Source of the DNA: DASSHC01 sp035693105
GTDB taxonomy: Bacteria > Chloroflexota > Chloroflexia > Thermomicrobiales > Thermomicrobiaceae
Assembly (NCBI GenBank): GCA_035693105.1
Contig: DASSHC010000365.1
Coordinates: 1-11,591 of the forward strand
DNA: 11,591 nt
Direction: 5' to 3'
Shown piece by piece: positions 5,907 to 11,591 of the stretch. The notes beneath the pieces are model-generated. The model worked only from the letters and a program-made list of their open reading frames with translations, made no database searches and was not told the DNA's origin. Numbering within the stretch: position 1 is the stretch's first letter; each line of letters starts with the position of its first letter. The translations under genes were made by a program, and so were the position numbers.

Positions 5907-7100
5907 ATGGGGATCTACGAGGATTTGGGCGTGCGTCCGGTGATCAACGCGGCCGGCGCCCTGACGCGGCTGGGCGGGATGCCGCAGCGGCCGGAGGTAG
6001 CGGCGGCCATGGCCGAGGCCGCCCAGCGCTGCGTGCGCATCGAGGACTTGCAGGCGGCGGCCGGGCGCGAGCTGGCACGCGTCAGTGGCGCCGAGGCGGG
6101 CTACGTCACCGCCGGCGCCGCCGCGGGCCTGGCGCTGGCCGCGGCGGCCTGCATCGCCGGTCTCGACGTGGCGGCCATGGACCGCCTGCCGGATACCACC
6201 GGTCTGCGCTCCGAGATCGTGATCCAGCGGGCGCATCTGACCGCCTACACCCACGCGCTGCGCCTCAGCGGCGCGCGGCTGGTCGAGGTCGGCTACCTCG
6301 GTGAGCCCGGCCAGGGCGCCACCTGGCCCTGGCAGATCGAGGCCGCCATCGGCGAGCGAACGGCGGCGGTCGCCTTCAGCATCACCGGGGCGGGCGGCGT
6401 CGCCTCGCTGGAGGAGACAGTGGCCATCGCGCACCGCCACCGCCTGCCGGTGATCGTCGACGCCGCCGCGGCGCTGCCGCCCGCCGAGAACCTGCGCCGC
6501 TTCGTGGCGGCCGGCGCCGATCTGGTGGCCTTCAGCGGCGGCAAGGCGATCGGCGGGCCGCAGGCCTCGGGCATCTTGCTGGGCCGCGCCGAGTTGATCG
6601 AGTCGGTCGCGCTGCAGCACCAGGACATGGATGTCAGTCCGGCCACCTGGACCTGGCGTGGCCGTTACCTGGAGAGCGGCCGCCTCCCTGGCCCGCCGCA
6701 CCACGGTCTGGGCCGGCCGATGAAGGTGGGCAAGGAGGAGATCGTCGGGCTGCTGGTGGCGCTGCGCGCCTTTCTGGCGCGCGACCACGCTGCCGAGCGC
6801 CGGGCCCAGCTCGCGCAGCTGGCGGCGGTGCAGGCCGCGCTGGAGGGGTTGGCGGGAGTCGCCTGTCAGATCGACGATCGGCCGGCACGACCCTACCCGG
6901 CGCTGGTCGTCCAGCTCGACCCGGCGCTCACCGGCCGGACGGCCGCGGCCGTCATCAACGAGCTGGCCGAGGGAGATCCGCCGGTGGCGCTGGCGCAGGG
7001 CTATCTCGATCAGGGCGCGCTGTCGGTAATCGCCGCCGCCCTGCGGCCGGGGGAAGACGCGCTGCTGGCCGAGCGCCTGCGCGCCGTCCTGGGAGGCTGA
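5907..7100 (+). CDS. SelA-like (DgaE-related) PLP-dependent enzyme
   Basis: This 397-residue protein belongs to the fold-type I PLP enzymes related to L-seryl-tRNA(Sec) selenium transferase. The N-terminus YEDLGVRPVINAAGALTRLGG is the family hallmark. VIVDAAAALPP at 182-192 supplies the Asp (D185) that contacts the PLP ring nitrogen, and VAFSGGKAIGGPQASG at 207-222 supplies the Schiff-base lysine, K213. True SelA is about 460 residues with an extra N-terminal tRNA-binding domain. That domain is absent here and no tRNA-Sec, selB or selD is in the window, so selenocysteine synthesis is unlikely. Short paralogues include D-glucosaminate-6-phosphate ammonia lyase (DgaE) and other sugar-amine lyases, so a beta-elimination or aldolase-like reaction on an amino or sugar substrate is the better guess. 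The ATG has GGGAG about 10 bases upstream. The gene diverges from the acetyltransferase and lies 141 bases before the fumarase operon with the same strand and GC content. Substrate unknown. Confidence 0.85.
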   Translation: MGIYEDLGVRPVINAAGALTRLGGMPQRPEVAAAMAEAAQRCVRIEDLQAAAGRELARVSGAEAGYVTAGAAAGLALAAAACIAGLDVAAMDRLPDTTGLRSEIVIQRAHLTAYTHALRLSGARLVEVGYLGEPGQGATWPWQIEAAIGERTAAVAFSITGAGGVASLEETVAIAHRHRLPVIVDAAAALPPAENLRRFVAAGADLVAFSGGKAIGGPQASGILLGRAELIESVALQHQDMDVSPATWTWRGRYLESGRLPGPPHHGLGRPMKVGKEEIVGLLVALRAFLARDHAAERRAQLAQLAAVQAALEGLAGVACQIDDRPARPYPALVVQLDPALTGRTAAAVINELAEGDPPVALAQGYLDQGALSVIAAALRPGEDALLAERLRAVLGG

Positions 7101-7139
7101 GGCAGCGGCGCGGCCGGCCATGGGCCGTCTGGCCGTGTA

Positions 7140-7158
7140 CCACGAAACGGTTTCCTGG
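7140..7158. promoter_or_regulatory. Operator-like dyad upstream of the fumarase/SDH operon
   Basis: CCACGAAACGGTTTCCTGG is a 19-bp palindrome with a 1-bp centre and 8 of 9 pairs matched; only 7143/7155 fails. The perfect core GAAAC-G-GTTTC resembles LacI/GalR-family operators. It lies 84 bases upstream of the GTG start at 7242. TACAGT at 7161-7166, directly downstream, could serve as a -10 element, so a bound protein would block polymerase. The dyad is seen; the regulator type is inferred. Confidence 0.4.
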
Positions 7159-7241
7159 GTTACAGTGTCGAGGTCGAGCGTGAGGAGACATCGAGCCGGC
7201 CGCCCCGAGACCGGGGACGGCGATGCAGCGAGGAGCGGCCC

Positions 7242-8150
7242 GTGGCGAGCATTTCCGCCCAGACCCTGACCGGCGAGCAGCTCTACGAGACGGTGCGCGA
7301 GGTCTCCTGCGAGCTCTACAAGCGCTCGCTGACCGACCTGCCGCCCGACGTGCGCCAGTCGCTCTCGGGCGCGCTGGAGCAGGAGGAGGGGCGGCACGCC
7401 CGCATGATGCTCCAGATCATGCGCCACGCCGTCGAGACCTCGGACAAGACCGGCCTGATCGTCTGCCAGGACACCGGCATCCCGGTCTACTTCGTCGGCA
7501 TCGGCACCGAGCTGACGCTCAACGGCGCCAAACTCTTGCAAGCGCTCAAGGACGGCATCGAGCGCGCCACCAAGCGCTACAACCTGCGCTCCAGCATCGT
7601 CCACCCGATCACGCGCGCGAACAACCAGACCAGCACCGGGCGCGAGATACCGGTGATGCACGTCGACTTCCTCGACGGCGCCGGCTACCTCGACCTGGAG
7701 CTGGTGCCCAAGGGCTCCGGCTCCGAGAATATGAGCTTCGTCAAGATGCTGACCCCGGCCGACGGGCTCAACGGCGTCAAGAAGTTCGTGCTCGACTCGG
7801 TGGTGGCCGCCGGGGCCAACCCCTGCCCACCGACCATCGTCGGCGTCGGGCTGGGCGGCAGCTTCGACAAGTGCGCCGAGCTGGCCAAGCGCGCCATCAA
7901 GCGCCCGGTCGGCCAGCCGCACCCCGAGCCGCAAATCGCCGCGCTGGAGCGCGACCTGCTGGAGGCGATCAACCTGACCGGCATCGGCCCGCAGGGGCTG
8001 GGCGGCGACACCACCTCGCTGGCGGTCCACATCGAGTACGCCTGGACGCACATCACCATGAACCCGGTCGCGGTCAATATCCAGTGCTGGCGCGGCGAGC
8101 GCGCCCGCGCCCGCGTCTACGGCGATGGGAGGGTCGAGTATGGCTACTGA
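7242..8150 (+). CDS. Class I (iron-sulfur) fumarate hydratase, alpha subunit
   Basis: This 302-residue protein matches the catalytic alpha subunit of two-subunit class I fumarases, equal to the N-terminal part of single-chain FumA. It would interconvert fumarate and L-malate with an oxygen-sensitive [4Fe-4S] cluster in the cytoplasm. The three cluster cysteines are in place: C75 in VCQDTGIP, C195 in GANPCPPTIVGVGLGG and C282 in VNIQCWR. NNQTSTGREIP at 127-137 and GLGGDTTSLAVHIEYAWTH at 252-270 are further family motifs. The start is GTG at 7242 because GAGGAG (7230-7235) sits 6 nt upstream and the protein then has the normal length. The beta gene overlaps its end. L-tartrate dehydratase alpha (TtdA) is the main alternative, being the same family, but the succinate dehydrogenase genes in the same operon favour fumarase. 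It is the first gene of a five-gene operon. Confidence 0.93.
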   Translation: MASISAQTLTGEQLYETVREVSCELYKRSLTDLPPDVRQSLSGALEQEEGRHARMMLQIMRHAVETSDKTGLIVCQDTGIPVYFVGIGTELTLNGAKLLQALKDGIERATKRYNLRSSIVHPITRANNQTSTGREIPVMHVDFLDGAGYLDLELVPKGSGSENMSFVKMLTPADGLNGVKKFVLDSVVAAGANPCPPTIVGVGLGGSFDKCAELAKRAIKRPVGQPHPEPQIAALERDLLEAINLTGIGPQGLGGDTTSLAVHIEYAWTHITMNPVAVNIQCWRGERARARVYGDGRVEYGY

Positions 8151-8772
8151 TGCGCGTGACGAGCTGCGGCGCGACGCCGACGGCGTCATCCACCTGACCA
8201 CCCCGCTGGACGAGGCGACCACGCGGGCGCTGCGGGTCGGCGACCAGGTGCTGGTCGACGGCCACATCTGGGGCATCCGCGACGCCACCCTGATCCAGAT
8301 CTTCGACCGTGGCGAGAAGCCACGCATCGACCTCACCGGTGCCATTCTGCTGCACGTGGCGCCCAGCGTGCGGCGGCGTGCGGACGGCGGCTACGACCCG
8401 ATCTCGGTCGGCACGACGACCTCCTCGCGCATGGAGCGCTTCACCGAGGGCTGCCTGGGCGAGCTGGGCGCGCGCGCCATCGTCGGCAAGGGGGGCTTCA
8501 GCGACGCCGCGCTGCCCACCCTCCAGCGGCTCGGCGGGGTCTATCTGGCGATCGTCGGCGGCGCCGCCAGCCCGGAGACGCTCCAGGTGGAGGAGATCGA
8601 GGCGGTGTATTTCGAGGAGCTGATGCCGGAGTGCCTCTGGCAGTTCCGCGTCAAGGGCTTCGGCCCGCTCTTCGTCACCATGGACAGCCACGGCGACTCG
8701 TCCTACCACGACGTGCGCGAGCAAGCGGGAAAGAACCTGAAGGATGCCTACGCCCGCCTCGGCATCAGTTGA
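8140..8772 (+). CDS. Class I fumarate hydratase, beta subunit
   Basis: This gives 210 residues from ATG at 8140, the partner of the alpha subunit and equal to the C-terminal domain of single-chain class I fumarases. It completes the substrate site of the fumarate/malate enzyme. Family motifs are easy to see: GTTTSSRMERF, then IVGKGGFSD (the swivelling-domain loop), AIVGGAAS, YFEELMPECLW and KGFGPLFVTMDSHG. An in-frame ATG at 8125 would add five residues. I prefer 8140 because GGGAGGG at 8127-8133 lies 6 nt before it, and using 8125 would put that ribosome site inside the coding region. The gene overlaps the alpha gene by 11 bases and the sdhB gene by 29, so translation is probably coupled, which suits equal amounts of the two subunits. 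TtdB of tartrate dehydratase is the alternative. Confidence 0.93.
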   Translation: MATDARDELRRDADGVIHLTTPLDEATTRALRVGDQVLVDGHIWGIRDATLIQIFDRGEKPRIDLTGAILLHVAPSVRRRADGGYDPISVGTTTSSRMERFTEGCLGELGARAIVGKGGFSDAALPTLQRLGGVYLAIVGGAASPETLQVEEIEAVYFEELMPECLWQFRVKGFGPLFVTMDSHGDSSYHDVREQAGKNLKDAYARLGIS

Positions 8773-9490
8773 AGCGCCGCCCACCGGCGAGCGGCAATTC
8801 GTCACCGTCCACGTGGCGCGCAGCGACCCGGCCAGCCCCGGCACCTTCCAGGTGGCGCGCTTCGAGCCGATGATGCTGCTCGACCTGCTGCTGGCGATCC
8901 AGCGCGAGCACGACCCCGCGCTCGGCTTCCGCTACTCCTGCCGCGTCGGCATGTGCGGCACCTGCACGCTGCGCATGGACGGGCGCTCGGTGCTGGCCTG
9001 TCAGACGCGCCTGCGCCCCGAGCAGGACGAGGTGCGGCTCGACCCGCTGGCCGGGCTGCCGCTGGTGCGCGACCTGATCGTCGACACCACCCCCTTCTGG
9101 CAGGAGTGGGCGCGGGTCACGCCTTACCTGGTGCCCAAGCCCGAGCTGAGCGAGCCGGCGGTGATCCCGCCCGATTCACCGGAGCGCCGCGTCATCGACC
9201 CGCAGCTCGACTGCATCGGCTGCGCCGCCTGCTACTCGGGCTGCGGCATCGCCGACTTCCGCCGTGACTTCCTCGGCCCGGCGGCGCTCAACCGCGCCCT
9301 GGTGCTGATCGCCGACAGCCGCGACGCGCGCCGCGCCGAGCGGCTGAGCCAGGTGAGCGGCGCCGACGGCGCTCCGCGCTGCCGCTACATCCACGCGTGC
9401 ACTGCGGCCTGCCCCAAGGGGCTCGACCCGGCCGGCGCGATCCGCCAGTTGCGTCGTTGGCGGCTGGAGGGCCTGCCCGATGGTGAGTAG
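8744..9490 (+). CDS. sdhB: Succinate dehydrogenase/fumarate reductase iron-sulfur subunit
   Basis: This 248-residue protein is the electron-wire subunit that links the flavoprotein to the membrane anchor. All eleven cluster cysteines are present. C66, C71, C74 and C86 (YSCRVGMCGTC and LACQT) hold the [2Fe-2S] centre. C157, C160, C163 and C223 hold [4Fe-4S]. C167, C213 and C219 hold [3Fe-4S] (CIGCAACYSGC, CRYIHACTAACPKGLDP). Length is normal for SdhB/FrdB. There is no C-terminal CCG domain, so it is not the TfrB/SdhE-fused type. One difference from the usual CxxCxxCxxxCP pattern is that Gly follows the fourth Cys instead of Pro. The ATG at 8744 lies inside the fumarase beta gene; the only purine run near it, GAAGG, is too close, so initiation probably depends on coupling to the upstream gene. 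A later in-frame GTG near 8813 would remove the first beta strand. The stop overlaps sdhA by 11 bases. Confidence 0.94.
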   Translation: MPTPASASVEAPPTGERQFVTVHVARSDPASPGTFQVARFEPMMLLDLLLAIQREHDPALGFRYSCRVGMCGTCTLRMDGRSVLACQTRLRPEQDEVRLDPLAGLPLVRDLIVDTTPFWQEWARVTPYLVPKPELSEPAVIPPDSPERRVIDPQLDCIGCAACYSGCGIADFRRDFLGPAALNRALVLIADSRDARRAERLSQVSGADGAPRCRYIHACTAACPKGLDPAGAIRQLRRWRLEGLPDGE

Positions 9491-11225
9491 GAGTACCCTC
9501 GACATCCCGGTCATCGACACCGACGTGGCGATCGTCGGCAGCGGCGGCGCGGGTTTCCTCTGCCTGCTGCACCTGGCCCGCGCCGCGCCCGAGCTGGATG
9601 TCACCATCGTCAGCAAGGGCGCGATGGGCCGCTCCGGCTGCACCCGCATGGTGCAGGGCGGCTACAACGCCGTGCTCGATCCGCACGACTCGCTGGAGCT
9701 GCACCTGGCCGACACCCTCAAGGGGGGAGCCTTCCTCAACGACCAGGAGCTGGCCTGGACGCTGGTCTCGGACGCGCCCAAGATCGTCCACGAGCTGGAG
9801 ACGGTCGCCGGCTGCTTCTTCGACCGCCGCCCCGACGGCCACATCCACCAGAAGCCTTTCGCCGGGCAGTCGTTCGACCGCACCGTGCACCGCGGCGACC
9901 TGACCGGCATCGAGATCATGGGGCGGCTGCGCGACCAGCTCTTCCGCATCAAGCCGCGCGAGCTGGAGGACGTGCGCGCCCTCGATCTGATCTTCGACGC
10001 CGACGGCGAGCTGGCCGGGGTGACGCTGCTCGACGTGCGCACCGGGGCGGCCGCGCTGCTGCGGGCGCGCGTGATCGTGGTGGCGACCGGCGCCTCGGCC
10101 ACCATGTACAAGGTCTCGGCCCCGGCGCGCGAGAAGACCGGCGACGGCCAGGCGATGTGCTGGCGCGCCGGGCTCCCCTTCCGCGACATGGAGATGCTCC
10201 AATTCCACCCGACGGGACTCCTGGCCGGCGAGTCGCGCCTCTCCGGCGCGGTGCTGGAGGAGGGCCTGCGCGGCTCGGGCGCCTACCTCTTCAACGCGCT
10301 GGGCGAGCGCTACATGGCGCGCTACGACCCCGAGCGCATGGAGCGCGCGACGCGCGACGTCGTCTCGCGCGCCGGCTACCTGGAGATCATGGCCGGGCGC
10401 GGCACCCCGGCCGGCGGCGTGCTGATCGACATCTCGCACCTGGGCGCCGCGAACGTGGAGCGCCTGTTCCCCGGCATGGTCGAGCGCACCCGCCTGATCG
10501 GCGCCGACCTGGCGCGCGGCCCGGTCGACGTCTCGCCCACGGCCCACTTCCACATGGGTGGAGTGGTGATCGACCGCGACTGCCGCACCGAGCTAGCGGG
10601 CCTGCTGGTGGCCGGCGAGGACTCCGGCGGCACCCACGGCGCCAACCGCCTGGGCGGCAACGGCGTGGCCGAGTCGACCGTCTTCGGCGCGCGGGCTGGC
10701 GACATGGCTGCCCGCCTCGCCCCCGAGCGCCCGCTGCGCGGCCCCGACCCGGCGCAGGTGGCCGCCTCGCTGGCGCGCGCCTACGCCCCGCTCGGTCGCC
10801 AGGGGGCCAATCCCTTCGCCGTCACCCGCGCGCTCAAGGAGTTGATGTGGCAGGACTGCGGGGTCGTGCGCACGCGCGCGGGGCTGCTGCGCGCCCGCGC
10901 CCGGCTCGATGAATTGGCCGAGGAGGCCGCGCGCATCGGCGTGCCCGGCCCGGCCGCGGCCAACTACGGCTGGCAGGAGGCGCTCGACGTGGTCAACCAG
11001 ATCACCGTCGCCAAGCTGGTGGCCGAGGCGGCGCTGGCGCGCGAGGAGTCGCGCGGGGCGCACTACCGCGCCGACTTCCCCGAGCGCGACGACGCCCACT
11101 GGCTGCGCGCCATCGTCCAGCGGCGCGGCGCGGGCGGCGAGCCCGAGGTCAGCTACCAGCCGGTGGAGCTGAGCCGGCTGCGGCCGGAGGCGGTCGTCGA
11201 GGTGGAGACGGGAGGGCGCGCGTGA
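9480..11225 (+). CDS. sdhA: Succinate dehydrogenase/fumarate reductase flavoprotein subunit lacking the FAD-linking histidine
   Basis: This 581-residue flavoprotein carries the dicarboxylate site that interconverts succinate and fumarate. VAIVGSGGAGFLCLLHLARA at 16-35 is the FAD dinucleotide motif, and VVATGAS at 200-206 is another FAD contact. Active-site residues line up with E. coli FrdA: H242 in LQFHPTG, R292 in TRDVVSRA, H356 in TAHFHMGG and R390 in GANRLGGN, with GEDSGGTHG at 379-387 closing the FAD domain. The C-terminal helical domain is complete. The odd feature is RSGCTRMVQGG at 51-61: E. coli SdhA and FrdA have RSHT there, and that His holds FAD covalently. Here Gly-Cys replaces it and no nearby His fits, so FAD is probably bound non-covalently, as in NadB, soluble fumarate reductases and methanogen TfrA. 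The ATG has GGAGGG (9466-9471) 8 nt upstream. NadB is an alternative family member, but flanking sdhB and sdhC settle the assignment. Confidence 0.93.
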   Translation: MVSRSTLDIPVIDTDVAIVGSGGAGFLCLLHLARAAPELDVTIVSKGAMGRSGCTRMVQGGYNAVLDPHDSLELHLADTLKGGAFLNDQELAWTLVSDAPKIVHELETVAGCFFDRRPDGHIHQKPFAGQSFDRTVHRGDLTGIEIMGRLRDQLFRIKPRELEDVRALDLIFDADGELAGVTLLDVRTGAAALLRARVIVVATGASATMYKVSAPAREKTGDGQAMCWRAGLPFRDMEMLQFHPTGLLAGESRLSGAVLEEGLRGSGAYLFNALGERYMARYDPERMERATRDVVSRAGYLEIMAGRGTPAGGVLIDISHLGAANVERLFPGMVERTRLIGADLARGPVDVSPTAHFHMGGVVIDRDCRTELAGLLVAGEDSGGTHGANRLGGNGVAESTVFGARAGDMAARLAPERPLRGPDPAQVAASLARAYAPLGRQGANPFAVTRALKELMWQDCGVVRTRAGLLRARARLDELAEEAARIGVPGPAAANYGWQEALDVVNQITVAKLVAEAALAREESRGAHYRADFPERDDAHWLRAIVQRRGAGGEPEVSYQPVELSRLRPEAVVEVETGGRA

Positions 11226-11591
11226 CGCTGGTGCAGCTCCTCTTCGCCATCGCGCTGAGCCTGGTGCTGCTCGTCGTGCTCGGCTTTGGGGTGGTGATCG
11301 GGGTCGGGGCGGCGCGCAGCGGCTCGGGCGCCTACCTCGACGCGCGCTTCTTCGGGCGGCTGGGCACGTCGTCCGCCGCGCGCGCCGAGGCCGACCGCTG
11401 GGCCTTCTACGCCCACCGCTTCACCGGCTTCGCCATCTTCGCCTTCCTGGCGCTGCACGTGGTCGATGTCTCGCTCTACGCCCTCTCGCACAATCTCTAC
11501 AGCCAGGTGCATCAGCTCTACGGCAGCGCTCCCCTGCGGGTCTTCGAGTGCGGGCTGCTGCTGATGATCCTCTTCCACACCTTTAACGGCC
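11222..11591 (+). CDS. sdhC: Succinate dehydrogenase cytochrome b membrane anchor (cut by window end)
   Basis: The first 123 codons of a membrane subunit are visible; the rest lies beyond the window. It would anchor SdhAB in the cytoplasmic membrane and hand electrons to or from quinone through heme b. FYAHRFTGFAIFAFLALH at 62-79 matches the HRxTG signature of SdhC-type cytochrome b, and the segment ending LLLMILFHTFNG places H119 where the SdhC heme ligand usually sits. H79 is another candidate, as in di-heme anchors. Transmembrane segments are at about 5-27, 67-88 and 107-122. The first, before HRxTG, is followed by a polar stretch of about 30 residues and is not usual in short SdhC proteins. 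The GTG start overlaps the sdhA stop as GTGA, and GGGAGGG (11210-11216) is 5 nt upstream. Whether an sdhD follows cannot be seen. Confidence 0.88.
   Translation, partial: MTLVQLLFAIALSLVLLVVLGFGVVIGVGAARSGSGAYLDARFFGRLGTSSAARAEADRWAFYAHRFTGFAIFAFLALHVVDVSLYALSHNLYSQVHQLYGSAPLRVFECGLLLMILFHTFNG

Noticed and set aside
5907..7100. Selenocysteine synthase as a firm call for the PLP enzyme
   Set aside because: The N-terminal SelA domain is missing, the length is short, and no other selenocysteine gene is visible.
5793..8345. 850-codon minus-strand open frame opposite the SelA-like and fumarase genes
   Set aside because: It is antisense to three genes with clear family motifs, its translation is low-complexity Arg/Ala/Gly-rich, and long antisense frames are expected in GC-rich DNA.
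9288..10553. 421-codon minus-strand open frame opposite sdhB and sdhA
   Set aside because: It is antisense to well-supported catalytic motifs and has no recognisable domain; GC-driven shadow frame.

Overview
The window looks like a chromosomal piece of a high-GC bacterium. A Chloroflexota lineage (Thermomicrobia/Sphaerobacter-like or relatives) is my best guess. The reasons are an XRE helix-turn-helix domain fused to an NB-ARC-type ATPase, a secreted protein with InlB-like repeats and a FIMAH-like C-terminus, and a two-subunit class I fumarase joined to a compact sdhBAC cluster. The taxonomy is inference from gene style only.

Left part (1 to about 5000). On the minus strand lie an XRE-ATPase regulator whose C-terminus runs off the window (1-1200), a 780-base stretch without a convincing gene (1201-1980), one large secreted multidomain protein (1981-4332), and another gene-poor stretch (4333-5025). 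From about 1.2 to 5.0 kb the DNA is visibly less GC-rich than what follows. The gene-poor stretches hold several inverted repeats: a perfect 15-bp palindrome just upstream of the regulator, and a 10-bp perfect inverted repeat at 4649-4694.

Middle (5026-7100). A minus-strand GNAT acetyltransferase of the phosphinothricin/arsinothricin-resistance type has no ATG, GTG or TTG where its fold begins; its best-placed start is an ACG codon. It diverges from a plus-strand SelA-like PLP enzyme across a 374-base intergenic region.

Right part (7242-11591). Five plus-strand genes form a tightly packed operon with every junction overlapping: fumarase alpha, fumarase beta, sdhB, sdhA and sdhC (cut by the window end). 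Together they would interconvert succinate, fumarate and malate and pass electrons to or from the quinone pool. A LacI/GalR-like operator dyad sits at 7140-7158, upstream of the first gene. The flavoprotein lacks the histidine that normally binds FAD covalently and carries Gly-Cys there instead. This raises the question of whether the complex works mainly as a fumarate reductase.

I found no CRISPR array, rRNA, tRNA, intact insertion sequence or clear novel defence system. The most interesting items are the non-covalent-FAD signature in the flavoprotein, the EXO-like/repeat/FIMAH secreted protein, the ACG-start acetyltransferase and the operator-like palindromes.
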